From Nitrosomonas sp. (GTDB lineage Bacteria; Pseudomonadota; Gammaproteobacteria; Burkholderiales; Nitrosomonadaceae), in contig JAHBZZ010000005.1 in NCBI GenBank assembly GCA_019635215.1, positions 115,470-179,469 of the forward strand: a stretch of 64,000 nt of DNA. Direction: 5' to 3'. The first letter of the stretch is position 1; each line of letters starts with the position of its first letter. This document shows positions 52,966-62,935 of this stretch, piece by piece. The position numbers and the translations under genes were made by a program. The notes under the pieces were generated by a model. It was not told the origin of the DNA. It did no database searches and saw only the letters and a list, made by a program, of their open reading frames with translations.

Positions 52966-54540
52966 CTATTTTCTATTACCACTGATTTGCACCAAACTAT
53001 TGGATATATTAGGCAACATATCTGTAAGAAACTGTTGCAGAACTGATTCTGCTTCGACAGGGTCGACATTGTACGAAGCCGCTACTATTATTTCAACACC
53101 TAGCTCATTACCTGACAACAAACGATTTTTGGCCAAAATCACTTTTGCGATATATGGGCTAGTAGTTTCTTCATCTTCACCGAGTATATACCAACGCCAA
53201 ATTAACAAATTGGTTGAGAATGATTTCAATTGAGTCTGACGCACCGTAATACTTTTTGAATTGACCTCAACAGACTCTTTTGTTTCATTGATTATTCGCC
53301 ATGTTAAATCCATTTCAGGAACTAATATATTCCCTGAATTAATCAATTCATCGCCTTGTCTTTGAGTGAGATAATATGTAATGAACAAGTTGACAGTGTT
53401 ATTTTCTTTGTTGGCATAGTGTTGGGAAAATTTACCTGGATTTCCGATATACATCGGCTCCCAATTAGAAACGGATTGGTCAGTAAACTGCCAGTTATAT
53501 TCCGGCAATACCAAATCAAAAGAACTGTGCTTGCTCTCATCAGAATCACGATCGAGATAGGCTGCATACGCTGGCCATATCAAACCAATCACCACAGCAC
53601 ATAAAGCGATAGCCGTGGTTCTGGTAGAAGTTACAGGTGATCCGTTCTCAATCAAATCCAGTTGTTTCCGTTTTGAATACGCATCATGCTTATTGACCAT
53701 ATCTTCACGCCAAAAAGCACCTACCCAGAATAATGCCAGCATAACAAGACCGAAAAAAATCCAGCCATAAATGAGATGATCCACACCAACTGCAACAGTC
53801 ATATCGCTAAGATGTCCGGTCATTACAATTAAATAGGCACGAACCCCATTTGCAAGAATCGGCACAAGAACGGAAAGCACGATAAAGATCAATCTTCGAC
53901 CTAAACTTCGGTAAGTCAGATAGGCATACAGTGTCCCCAACGTAACGGATGCGATTAAATAGCGCAAACCGCTACAGGCCTCAACAACAGACCAATTACC
54001 CGTTGGAAGTGAAATAAAAGTGCCTTCTCGATAAACGGGAATATCGCTGAGTTGTAGCGCCCTGACAGTAAAATCAGCTGTGAAATTGATCAATGGTGGA
54101 ATAAGAATCTCGCCAAACGGTACGGCAAAAAACAGATAAGCCAATGGAAACGCCATGGCAAACATGATTCTATACCCTAGAATAGCGGCAACAACCAATG
54201 GTAGCATGGCAACCAGGGCGTATTGCGCAACAACCTGTACACTCGCCAATTCGGCCACCAACCATAAAAAACCAAGTACGCACAAACCTACTAATGCCAT
54301 GGGGCTGGGTTGCTGTTTCAATGCACTTATACTACGACGCTTAGTCCAGATCATATAAATGACGAACGGTAGAATAAGAAAACCGTGTGCATAGGTATCC
54401 GATCTATACCAAATCGCAGCCATTGACCATGCCGTCTGGTAATAAATCAGCAGGATTGCGGCTATCGCCAGTATCGTTAAAGAAAAAGCCTTATTTGCTG
54501 GATTTTTACCGAGATATTCAGAGGAAACCGAGCTATTCAT
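52966..54540 (-). CDS. xrtA: Exosortase A fused to EpsI domain
   Basis: A 524-residue inner-membrane transpeptidase that cuts PEP-CTERM-tagged proteins. About eight transmembrane helices occupy residues 20-275. The catalytic residues are Cys189 (VVEACSGLRYL), Arg234 (LANGVRAYLIV) and His255 (GVDHLIYGW). Residues from about 300 form the C-terminal EpsI domain (exported, with VLPEYNWQF ... NPGKFSQHYANK ... DMTWRIINETKESVEVN), the common fusion in XrtA. No PEP-CTERM substrate protein was found in the window; they may be encoded elsewhere. Confidence 0.94.
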   Translation of the reverse strand: MNSSVSSEYLGKNPANKAFSLTILAIAAILLIYYQTAWSMAAIWYRSDTYAHGFLILPFVIYMIWTKRRSISALKQQPSPMALVGLCVLGFLWLVAELASVQVVAQYALVAMLPLVVAAILGYRIMFAMAFPLAYLFFAVPFGEILIPPLINFTADFTVRALQLSDIPVYREGTFISLPTGNWSVVEACSGLRYLIASVTLGTLYAYLTYRSLGRRLIFIVLSVLVPILANGVRAYLIVMTGHLSDMTVAVGVDHLIYGWIFFGLVMLALFWVGAFWREDMVNKHDAYSKRKQLDLIENGSPVTSTRTTAIALCAVVIGLIWPAYAAYLDRDSDESKHSSFDLVLPEYNWQFTDQSVSNWEPMYIGNPGKFSQHYANKENNTVNLFITYYLTQRQGDELINSGNILVPEMDLTWRIINETKESVEVNSKSITVRQTQLKSFSTNLLIWRWYILGEDEETTSPYIAKVILAKNRLLSGNELGVEIIVAASYNVDPVEAESVLQQFLTDMLPNISNSLVQISGNRK

Positions 54541-54555
54541 GCTTTTATCGCCTTG

Positions 54556-55749
54556 CTATGTGGGCATTAATAATTGATCGAAGCGCGCGAGACTGGCTGG
54601 CCAGGTATAATCCGATAAAATGCGTGCTCTTGCCGCATTCGCATTCGTATTATGCGCTTTGGCAACCAGGTTTATAATTGTACTGGCAAATGCTTTCTCA
54701 TCAGCAGCTACATAGAGCTCCTCACCATCTGCAGCATGTATGCCCTCCATGGCCTGAGGAGATAAAACAACTATTTTTCCCATAGCCATTGCCTCAAGCA
54801 CCTTATTTTGTATGCCACGTGCAATCCGCAAAGGTGCAATCGCGATAGACGCATATTTCAGATACGGTCTCACATCTTCTACCCGGCCAGTAACGGTAAC
54901 TCCGGGTATCTTCACCAGGGCTTTTACTCTGGCGGCTGGATTGCTGCCGACAATATAGAACCGGATATCCGTAATCTGCGCGCGTACAACCGGAAAAATC
55001 TTTTGAGCAAACCACTCTACGGCATCAACATTAGCCCAATAATCCATCGCACCAGTAAATACAAGAATACGGTCATTTACGGCATATGGATTGGGCAATT
55101 GATGTATTGGAGAAAAATAATCCACATCCACACCATTATTAAAATAATCTACCTTGTCAGCAGCCTCAGGCATCAGCATTTTGAAAAGTGCTGCCTCTTT
55201 CATTGAAACAAATGTCGACTTATCGAATTCTTGCGCAATAGCTTTTTCATAGTTGAGCAACAATTCCGCCTCGCGCTTATAAACCCAGCTCAACGGCCAG
55301 GACTTGGTTTGCGCATACTGTTTCCATTTATCAGAATCAATATCAACAAAATCAATAACACGCCGGGCAGAATGTATATGTCTGACGTATTGCGTCATTG
55401 CAGCTGAGAAGACGATGATTTTCGTGATGGATTTTGCCTTGAATAAATTATCAATCCATTGCTTTAACTTTCTATCCCAATAAAATGGCAATGTTAAGGG
55501 GCTTCCCGTAACCAGTCCGGAAAAACAACGCAGACGTGCAATCTTTGGATCAAGCTTAATCAGGCAGATTTCATCGCACCATTCCCTAATCTTTTCTGCA
55601 TATTGCCAATCTTCCTCAGTATCCACAAACGTACCCAAGTGAATGCGGTAGTGCTGACTCAGATATTTGAGCAGATGGTATGAACGAATCTTATCTCCCT
55701 TATTAGGCGGGTAAGGTATTCTGTGCGTTAGATAAAGAAGATCTTCCAT
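54556..55749 (-). CDS. XrtA-associated glycosyltransferase (TIGR03087 type)
   Basis: A 397-residue glycosyltransferase starting DLLYLTHRIPYPPNKGDKIRSYHLLKYLS, diagnostic of TIGR03087. The C-terminal Rossmann half has RILVFTGAMDYWANVDAVEWFAQKIFP and the donor-site APLRIARGIQNKVLEAMAMGK. It acts with the other transferase in making the exopolysaccharide. It is 15 bp upstream of xrtA in the operon. Confidence 0.88.
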   Translation of the reverse strand: MEDLLYLTHRIPYPPNKGDKIRSYHLLKYLSQHYRIHLGTFVDTEEDWQYAEKIREWCDEICLIKLDPKIARLRCFSGLVTGSPLTLPFYWDRKLKQWIDNLFKAKSITKIIVFSAAMTQYVRHIHSARRVIDFVDIDSDKWKQYAQTKSWPLSWVYKREAELLLNYEKAIAQEFDKSTFVSMKEAALFKMLMPEAADKVDYFNNGVDVDYFSPIHQLPNPYAVNDRILVFTGAMDYWANVDAVEWFAQKIFPVVRAQITDIRFYIVGSNPAARVKALVKIPGVTVTGRVEDVRPYLKYASIAIAPLRIARGIQNKVLEAMAMGKIVVLSPQAMEGIHAADGEELYVAADEKAFASTIINLVAKAHNTNANAARARILSDYTWPASLARFDQLLMPT

Positions 55750-55758
55750 AGCAGCGCG

Positions 55759-56832
55759 CTAACCCAAGTTTTTGACAATATGTGGCCCAATTAGATTGGC
55801 CACAACCAGTGGCATTTTCTGCCATGCTTTAATAAAAAACCGGTATTTAGGATTTGCCGGATTATGATCCGGCACTTTGGCTGAATTAATCAATCGATAT
55901 TCATAATGTAGCGGCTGCGCCTCGAAACCCCAGTTTTTCTTGAAGCTATATGATCCTGAGTTGCGTTTACTGCGTCCAAAATCAAAAAGCTTATAGCCCC
56001 TCTCGCAACTACGCCGCATAAGTTCCCAATACATAAAATCATTTGCAGCAAATTGCCTGGCCTCTTCAGTACCACCACCATAATAAGGCAGTACTTCATC
56101 CCGGAAATAAAAACTCATCACACTGCTGATTGTTTTACCGTCTTTTACTATTGTTAAGAGTTCACAATCCTCAGCAAATATACTTTTAAGCAAACGAAAG
56201 TATTTTTTTGCAAAAACCGGTGTACCTAACCGATGTACACTGCTCGAATAAGCATAAAAAAAACGATCAATATTCTGATCAACTTCACCCACAAGATCAT
56301 GCTTAATTCCTTTCCGAACCATCGCACGCTGTTTGCGCGGTATTTCAAGCAGATTCTTATCGACATCCGGATCAATTTCCTTACGAAAAGTGACATAAAG
56401 ATCTTTATGTGGCCAATCAGCGTGTACGCTATGAAAATTACGAAATTCCAGGTAATCGACATTCAACTGCTTCGCCAGATCTTGAGCCGCACGCTCAAGT
56501 TGTTCACGGATGAGATCATTTTTTGCTACAACACCACCATAGACACAAAATGGCAATGCACTGAGCGAATGTCCAAACAACAGACTGTTAACTTCTGCCA
56601 AGGGTAATACCCCTTGTAATTCTCCATTATTTTCTGCATATAAAAACCAGGTTTTGTGCCCGAAAGCTTTTTCAATCACCATTTTCCAGCCGGATCGGTG
56701 AAAAAATGTTGCATCAGGATGGGTCATTACAAAGTGATCCCAGCGCGCTTCATCTCCCGCTTGCATCTCACGTATGACTGCGGGTACCGCCGCATATACC
56801 TCAGAACCGGATACCTGTTCAGACATCTTCAT
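55759..56832 (-). CDS. FemAB family protein, XrtA system (TIGR03019 type)
   Basis: A 357-residue protein of the FemAB/GNAT-fold family. EARWDHFVMTHPDATFFHRSGWK starts the first domain and KLFDFGRSKRNSGSYSFKKNWGFEAQPLHYEY is the conserved C-terminal core. FemAB-like proteins move aminoacyl or acyl groups; the acceptor here is likely the polysaccharide or its precursor. ATGs at 56832 and 56826 are both possible. The stop of the deacetylase is adjacent (56833). Confidence 0.85.
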   Translation of the reverse strand: MKMSEQVSGSEVYAAVPAVIREMQAGDEARWDHFVMTHPDATFFHRSGWKMVIEKAFGHKTWFLYAENNGELQGVLPLAEVNSLLFGHSLSALPFCVYGGVVAKNDLIREQLERAAQDLAKQLNVDYLEFRNFHSVHADWPHKDLYVTFRKEIDPDVDKNLLEIPRKQRAMVRKGIKHDLVGEVDQNIDRFFYAYSSSVHRLGTPVFAKKYFRLLKSIFAEDCELLTIVKDGKTISSVMSFYFRDEVLPYYGGGTEEARQFAANDFMYWELMRRSCERGYKLFDFGRSKRNSGSYSFKKNWGFEAQPLHYEYRLINSAKVPDHNPANPKYRFFIKAWQKMPLVVANLIGPHIVKNLG

Positions 56833-57690
56833 CTACACCTGTTTTGAAAGAAAAACACTATCAACCCGATCCCATTTAAAATCGCTTGTCAGTGCATTCA
56901 GCCTTTCTTCCATACGGTGTAGATTAAGATAATGGCGAAAACGGGTTTTTAAGCTAATACCGCTTTGACGCGGCTGGTGAGCATCAATTTCCCAGGGATG
57001 AAAATAAAATATGACTGCCTGTGATTCAGAAAGATTTATTCTATTGATAAACCATTTTGAAAGGATATAAGGCCAAAAACGAAAGAACCCGCCGCCTGCA
57101 GCCGGGAAATTTCGTCCCCATAATCGTACTGTTGTAACCGGAATCTCCAATATACCATTCTCACCCCTGGGATAGTATGCAAAACGCGGAGAATCCGGCA
57201 TACCATAGTGATCATGCTGCACGGGATAAATACTGGAGCTGTAATGATATCCCGCTTCGGCCAGACTATCCAAAGCCCATAAATTCTGACTGTTGATTGA
57301 AAAACTCGGGGCACGATAACCTATAACCGCTTGACCGCTGATATCCTCAAGCAAGGATTTGCTGCGATGGATATCTTCTCTAAATTCAGTTGGATTGAGC
57401 TCAGTAACCCGTCTGTGTCCCCATCCGTGACTGGCGAGTTCATGGCCATTATCAACCATACGGTTGATCATTTGCGGATAACGCTCAGCTATCCATCCCA
57501 AGGTAAAAAAGGTTGCTTTAATTCGCTTCTGGTCAAGCAAATCAAGAATCCTATCCATATTGGATTCTATTCTGCATGGCATACTGTCCCATAAACTTCT
57601 TGGAATATACGACTCAAAGGCGGAAACTTGAAAATAATCTTCCACATCAATTGTCATCGCATTAATAATAGAGTGTGAGTTTTTATTCAT
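56833..57690 (-). CDS. Polysaccharide deacetylase, XrtA system (TIGR03006 type)
   Basis: A 285-residue carbohydrate esterase 4 enzyme. The metal Asp pair is in AMTIDVEDYFQV and the His ligands in ELASHGWGHRRVTEL (about residues 84-93); GYRAPSFSINSQN is motif 3. The C-terminal DUF3473 part (YFHPWEIDAHQPRQ) marks the PEP-CTERM group. No signal peptide, so it may deacetylate lipid-linked or nascent polymer. It is 14 bp downstream of the ATPase gene. Confidence 0.9.
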   Translation of the reverse strand: MNKNSHSIINAMTIDVEDYFQVSAFESYIPRSLWDSMPCRIESNMDRILDLLDQKRIKATFFTLGWIAERYPQMINRMVDNGHELASHGWGHRRVTELNPTEFREDIHRSKSLLEDISGQAVIGYRAPSFSINSQNLWALDSLAEAGYHYSSSIYPVQHDHYGMPDSPRFAYYPRGENGILEIPVTTVRLWGRNFPAAGGGFFRFWPYILSKWFINRINLSESQAVIFYFHPWEIDAHQPRQSGISLKTRFRHYLNLHRMEERLNALTSDFKWDRVDSVFLSKQV

Positions 57691-57704
57691 GAGTGTGCAA
57701 TCAA

Positions 57705-58706
57705 TTATCTTTTATTGAGATCATCCTTCATACTTCCAAAGGACAAATTCTGTTTCAATAAATCGAGCACAAATAGAACGGATCTTTCCATTCTGCTTAG
57801 CCGGTTCTCCATTCTCTCCAGTTCAGTCTTTTCGAGTTGCATTTTTGTCGTTGTATCTGCATCGGATGCAAGCTTGGCAGCATTGAATTCTTGCTGAAAA
57901 TCGTTAATGACATCATTGACTTCTTTTCCCCCGAAATGATGCAATTCTTCCAGACAGCCCATCATGAACACTCGATCACAAAACAGATTAATTTTTCGTG
58001 GCACGCCACCACAATATCGATGAATTAATTCGTAAGCCTCATCATCAATAACCGGGTCATTATTCCAATCCACAGTTTTCAATCGATGCTCAATGTATGC
58101 CTTTGTTTCCAGTTCGTCCATCGGACCTAAATGATAGGTTGCAATCACTCTTTGCCTTAGCTGCTGCATATTCTGATCCAACAGAATTTTCCTGAACTCG
58201 GGCTGACCTAATAAAAATGTCTGCAGTAAGGGAGCATCATCCATTTGAAAATTAGACAGCATTCTAAGTTCTTCCAAAGTCTGTTGAGAAAGATTCTGCG
58301 CTTCATCCACTACTAATAAGACACGCTTACCTTGCTGATAGCAGCGCCGCAGAAACTGCTCAAGTTCAAGCAACAGTGCAGCCTTTGATAATTCAACATA
58401 AGACAGACCGAAAGCGGCTGCAACCAATTCTAAAATATCATTGGAATCGACATGCGTATTCACAATCTGGGCAGCAACTATTTTTTTTGATTCGAGACTA
58501 CGAAACAGATTTCGTGCCAATGTTGTTTTACCGGCACCTACCTCACCCGTGAGAACAATGAATCCCTCTCCCTGAGAAAGCCCATATTCTAGATAAGCCA
58601 TCGCTCTTCTATGGCCCTTACTGCCATAATAAAAAGTGGGATCAGGCCTCAGTTGGAACGGCTTAGCGCTAAAGCCATAAAACGATTCGTACATGTTTCG
58701 ATCCAT
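57705..58706 (-). CDS. XrtA-associated AAA ATPase (TIGR03015 type)
   Basis: A 333-residue ExeA-like ATPase. MYESFYGFSAKPFQLRPDP is its hallmark start, Walker A is GEVGAGKTTLA (about 56-66) and Walker B LLVVDEAQNLS. A polar C-terminal helix follows (EKTELERMENRLSRMERS). ATG codons at 58706 and 58694 are both possible; the first overlaps the preceding stop (TAATG). It probably energises or controls export in this locus. Confidence 0.9.
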   Translation of the reverse strand: MDRNMYESFYGFSAKPFQLRPDPTFYYGSKGHRRAMAYLEYGLSQGEGFIVLTGEVGAGKTTLARNLFRSLESKKIVAAQIVNTHVDSNDILELVAAAFGLSYVELSKAALLLELEQFLRRCYQQGKRVLLVVDEAQNLSQQTLEELRMLSNFQMDDAPLLQTFLLGQPEFRKILLDQNMQQLRQRVIATYHLGPMDELETKAYIEHRLKTVDWNNDPVIDDEAYELIHRYCGGVPRKINLFCDRVFMMGCLEELHHFGGKEVNDVINDFQQEFNAAKLASDADTTTKMQLEKTELERMENRLSRMERSVLFVLDLLKQNLSFGSMKDDLNKR

Positions 58707-60235
58707 TAAAAATTCTTGGTTAAAGATACAGTTACAACATTCGCAGATTGCCCGATATTTCCACCTCCCACCGACAGATTAGAAAGCCGATCAATACGGC
58801 GATATTCCAACGAACCCCGCAAATCTGCGCCAAAATTTCTATTAAGGCTTGTAAAAAAATTCAAATTATCGTTGTTACCATTTGAACCAGCGAAATTAAA
58901 CCTTACATAACCGAATGTTGTAATCCAATTGGTACGCGGTGAAAATCTATAATTCCAAGCTACATTTGCTCCCATCTGTTTTGTATTATTAAAGAGGAAA
59001 AGATTCCCCAAACCGAGCAAATCAGCGTCAATATCTGCAGGACTATATGGAGATCTCGAAAGAGAGAATATATTCAATGAAATATCGTTCCTTGAGCCAG
59101 TTAGTGCAATAGCTGCGTTAAATCGTTTTTGTAAAAATACACGATTTGTCAGGAAATTATTTAAACCTAATAAATCTAGCTGTCCCAGACCACCTAAAGT
59201 ACCTATATTTAATGCACCAAATGCACCAAAAGTACCAGCCTGTTGATTAAGTGTCGTAACGTCTTCTGCATACAAAATACGCATATTCAGCAATCTTTTG
59301 CTATAACTGATTTCGCCATAGTAAGTATCGCCAAAAAATCTTTGCCCTGCACTAAACTGTACATTCGTTCGTCGATTGGGAGACCATATAAATCCAGCCG
59401 TCCATGTTGGAGAACTTGTTTTTCCTCGAATAGATACAAAACTGTTTCTTTCATAACCACCTGAGGATGTAAGACTAAACCTTCTAGTCAAATGGTAGCG
59501 AACGTTTGCAATAGAACGTTCAAGTTCAATATCACGATCAATACCACTTAAATCTATTATATGATTGTTGTAATTCAAGCCCCAAGCCAGCTTTGTAAAT
59601 GAACTATCGCTGTTCAAACCAAATTGAAAACTATCTCTTTGACTATCACGAAAACCAGATACTCCACTCTTTACTATGCTTTTGCTATAGCGGACCTCTG
59701 TTGAAGCAAAACTCTGGAATTGATGGCGAAGATAGGGGCTAACAGAATAAACTTGTAAAGATGCTCGATTTCCAGTCAAAAAAATATTGTCGTTTGTTTG
59801 CGCCCCGAGTAGACTGGTATCCTGTTGCCGAATGTTTGCAAAACCATCTATAAAAAACAAATCTCGTACTACTTCTGTTGAAGCATGTGCATTTAGCGTA
59901 TGCCAAATTCTTGTCCGATCAGTGTTTCTGGCAAAAATCACGTTTCTCATGAGATATTGCGCGCTAATATCAAAACGTTGACCCTTCCCGTTCAATTCAA
60001 GCCCAGGATTAATTTGTGTAATAAGATCACTCTTCTTAGTGCCTGATATCCCTCCGCCACCAAAGCCACCTATTCCGACTCCACCCAGGTTAACATTGTC
60101 AGTAAAAGTTTCACGGATATTTAAAGAAGGCTTAATACTGATCTCCGCAGCGACAAGACATAGAGGAAGCAACATTAATAGCGCTGGTATAAGCAGATAT
60201 ACACATCGATTACCGCACTGAATGAGGCATTTCAT
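58706..60235 (-). CDS. XrtA-associated outer-membrane beta-barrel protein (TIGR03016 type)
   Basis: A 509-residue barrel protein with a signal peptide (about 1-30, ending LVAAE) and C-terminal Phe (VSLTKNF). Alternating aromatic strands with repeated short turns (HTLNAHASTEVVRDLFFIDGF, NRRTNVQFSAGQRFFG) match the TIGR03016 PEP-CTERM-system family. A Gly-rich patch (GGVGIGGFGGGGISG) occurs near residue 52. It is thought to work in polymer secretion through the outer membrane. It overlaps both neighbours by a few bases. Confidence 0.88.
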   Translation of the reverse strand: MKCLIQCGNRCVYLLIPALLMLLPLCLVAAEISIKPSLNIRETFTDNVNLGGVGIGGFGGGGISGTKKSDLITQINPGLELNGKGQRFDISAQYLMRNVIFARNTDRTRIWHTLNAHASTEVVRDLFFIDGFANIRQQDTSLLGAQTNDNIFLTGNRASLQVYSVSPYLRHQFQSFASTEVRYSKSIVKSGVSGFRDSQRDSFQFGLNSDSSFTKLAWGLNYNNHIIDLSGIDRDIELERSIANVRYHLTRRFSLTSSGGYERNSFVSIRGKTSSPTWTAGFIWSPNRRTNVQFSAGQRFFGDTYYGEISYSKRLLNMRILYAEDVTTLNQQAGTFGAFGALNIGTLGGLGQLDLLGLNNFLTNRVFLQKRFNAAIALTGSRNDISLNIFSLSRSPYSPADIDADLLGLGNLFLFNNTKQMGANVAWNYRFSPRTNWITTFGYVRFNFAGSNGNNDNLNFFTSLNRNFGADLRGSLEYRRIDRLSNLSVGGGNIGQSANVVTVSLTKNF

Positions 60236-61137
60236 GAATAATAATAACCATAATATTCAGTATTTAAAAATGTTCTGTCTTTGTTATAGATCAAGCTGAT
60301 ATCAGAACTTGCGCCAAACTGATTGATTACGTGCTTAAGTGTTTGTTGCGTTGTTTGTTCTGCCTCAACAACCAACACTATCTGTCCCATGCGCTCAGCC
60401 AGGACACGCGCCTCGCTAGTTAGTAAGACCGGAGGAGAATCAAAAATCACAATTCTATCGTTATAGCGCTGTGCCAATTCGTCGAGCAACATCAGCATTG
60501 TCTGGCTAGCCAACAACTCCGTTGCATGTGGATGTGTAGATCCTGATGAAATCAGACTTAGTTTTTCAATACTGGTTTTCATGAGCACATCGACCACATC
60601 AATCGAATCTTCTATCAAAATATCCATCAAGCCTATTTTGTTCTGAAAACCCAGGATACTCGGAATCGTAGGTCTAGCTACATCTGCGTCAATCAATAAC
60701 ACACGATGATCCATCTCAGACGCAATACTCAATGCCAAATTAACCGCACAGAAACTCTTACCCTCTCCCGCCAATGCACTCGTAATCATAACCAAATTAT
60801 TATTTTTCTTGATAAATGCTTTGGTTAACAACGGTCTTTTAATAATTCTAAATTGTTCTGCTACCTGTGTTTTACCCTGATCTGGGGTTACAATACCCAG
60901 TTGATTTAGCCTGTTAAGATCTATCGCGATATAATTTCTGGACTCAGCATTAGTGCTTTCTGGAATGACGCTATTTACCGGACTTTTTTTTAGGTTTTGT
61001 ATAACTTCACGTTCTTGTGAAACGATGTTTTCTGGATCAATAGCCACACTTTGCTTTCTTTCTGCTCTAACCTCATCGACCTTTTTACTGTTTGCTGCTT
61101 TTTCAAACCTGGAAATTGCTTTTTCAATAATACTCAT
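60232..61137 (-). CDS. XrtA-associated tyrosine autokinase (TIGR03018 type)
   Basis: A 301-residue BY-kinase cytoplasmic domain. Walker A is ALAGEGKSFCAVNLA (about 121-135), Walker A' VLLIDADVARP and Walker B VIFDSPPVL. It ends in a Tyr cluster (EYYGYYYS), the autophosphorylation tail that controls polymer length. The membrane partner is the chain-length protein encoded 59 bp upstream. Its stop overlaps the following start (ATGA). Confidence 0.93.
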   Translation of the reverse strand: MSIIEKAISRFEKAANSKKVDEVRAERKQSVAIDPENIVSQEREVIQNLKKSPVNSVIPESTNAESRNYIAIDLNRLNQLGIVTPDQGKTQVAEQFRIIKRPLLTKAFIKKNNNLVMITSALAGEGKSFCAVNLALSIASEMDHRVLLIDADVARPTIPSILGFQNKIGLMDILIEDSIDVVDVLMKTSIEKLSLISSGSTHPHATELLASQTMLMLLDELAQRYNDRIVIFDSPPVLLTSEARVLAERMGQIVLVVEAEQTTQQTLKHVINQFGASSDISLIYNKDRTFLNTEYYGYYYS

Positions 61138-61196
61138 ATTGATCCTTAACGGTTAAATCAGAATAAATCACTGAGTCCACACAAACAATTCTTACC

Positions 61197-62765
61197 TCAA
61201 AAAGGCAGCTTATCAACTATCGTGCTCAGTTTTCTGAAATATAACAATAAGCCCACATACATCACCCCAAGACATAAAATAAAAGTACTGAATATGAAAA
61301 GCCGCCGCATTCGTTGCATTCTTTGTTGGTCGGTCCATACCATTGGTACGGATCCCAGTACTCGAAGTCCGGTAACTTCACGTAAACTGTTCTGGCTGTA
61401 AAATGCCGGTCTGATCTGACTAATGATGAAAGCAATGCCTACACCGGCCGCTAATGCAGCTAAAAACACGAGCGTGAACATTAAACGATGATTGGGTCCT
61501 ACTGGCATTTCCGGAACCAGGGGCGGATCAATGATTCTGAAAGACAGCAATCCTGAAGCGGAAGTCAATTCACCAGACATGCGTGCTGAAATACGACGTT
61601 CCAATAACTGCTCATAATTCGCTTTATTCACATTGTAATCACGATTAAGTTGAGTGAATTCTGCTTCAACACGTGGCACCGCATCACTCAGGGATTTTAG
61701 ATGCTCATAACGAACCGTATATTCTTCGACGCGTGCAGCCATTGAAGCAACGGCAGCTTCTGCATCAGCCAAAGCAACATTAAGTTGCTGCAACATAGGA
61801 CTATAATTTCTACCCGGATCTCTGGTAGTTGAAGAAAAGTTACGCTTAGCTTCTTCTTTCTTTTGTTCTTCCAGTTGAACAATCAGCCGTTTCGTAGCGA
61901 CAACATCAGGATGCATCTCTGTATAATTCATACGCAAGGAATCCAGACGCTCATTCAAATTACGAATTCTCGCATCAATTTCCGGATTAGCGACAGACTC
62001 CTCTTCAACAGAAAAAGGTGACAAAACAAACACGGGCTCGTCACCACTGATCTGTTTTCTTATCGCGTCGCGACCTTTTTCCGCCTCCTTCAACGCCAAT
62101 TGAGCCTTTCTCATTTGATCTTCCGCTTCAAGCAATTGCGTATAGTAGCCACCACTTTGTCCTGGCAACAATCCTAGATTTTTTCTTTTAAATTCTGTTA
62201 AGGCATTTTCAGCTGCGATCAATTTTTCCTCATATGCAGCGATTTGTTGATCAATAAATCGAAGCGCAGATAATGAATCGCCTCTTTTGCTATCCAGACC
62301 TTCTTCAACAAAAATTGTCAATAGCGATTGGACGATATCCCGGGCCAGAACAGGATTGTTATTATTGTAAGTAATCGTAAAAATATTATCCCCGGTTGTG
62401 GCACCTAATCTAATTTCTTTCATCAGTTGCGCAACCATTCTGTCCCTTTCTTTCTCATCCACAACTTGTATGTCCAGATCCACCATACGAACAACCCTTT
62501 CCACATTTGGACGGCTGATCAGCGTACGCCCCATTATCGAAACCTGTTGCTGTACATCCGGTGAAACAGTCATTCCCGCCATAAGCGGTCTTATAATATT
62601 CTGAGTATCGACATAAATCCTAGCCGAAGCCTCATAATTATCCGGCAATTTAAGTACAAACAGCCATCCGGCAATTGCGACCAACCATGCTGCAATAACA
62701 GCTATAAGACGATATTTCCACGTTCCCTTGAGGTAAACGTATAACTGAGCAATTAACTCATCCAT
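61197..62765 (-). CDS. XrtA polysaccharide chain-length determinant (TIGR03007 type)
   Basis: A 522-residue Wzz-type co-polymerase. The first transmembrane helix is at 18-34 (LIAVIAAWLVAIAGWLF), a periplasmic region with long coiled coils follows (residues 180-390), and the second helices lie near 430-450 and 490-512. The Pro-rich IIDPPLVPEMPVGPNHRLMF before TM2 is the family signature. It forms the transmembrane partner of the autokinase and sets polymer length. Confidence 0.92.
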   Translation of the reverse strand: MDELIAQLYVYLKGTWKYRLIAVIAAWLVAIAGWLFVLKLPDNYEASARIYVDTQNIIRPLMAGMTVSPDVQQQVSIMGRTLISRPNVERVVRMVDLDIQVVDEKERDRMVAQLMKEIRLGATTGDNIFTITYNNNNPVLARDIVQSLLTIFVEEGLDSKRGDSLSALRFIDQQIAAYEEKLIAAENALTEFKRKNLGLLPGQSGGYYTQLLEAEDQMRKAQLALKEAEKGRDAIRKQISGDEPVFVLSPFSVEEESVANPEIDARIRNLNERLDSLRMNYTEMHPDVVATKRLIVQLEEQKKEEAKRNFSSTTRDPGRNYSPMLQQLNVALADAEAAVASMAARVEEYTVRYEHLKSLSDAVPRVEAEFTQLNRDYNVNKANYEQLLERRISARMSGELTSASGLLSFRIIDPPLVPEMPVGPNHRLMFTLVFLAALAAGVGIAFIISQIRPAFYSQNSLREVTGLRVLGSVPMVWTDQQRMQRMRRLFIFSTFILCLGVMYVGLLLYFRKLSTIVDKLPF

Positions 62766-62935
62766 AGAATTCTCGCTATCAAATGCAAAAATGAACCTTT
62801 TATCATGGAAATATTTTCAGAAATATCTATCATTTTGTAGTAAAACTATCGCTATTTCATTAACCAAGGAAGCCGCCCTCCGAAGGTACAATGAAACAAT
62901 TATACTTTTTCGCTACAGATGTAAATTAATGAAAA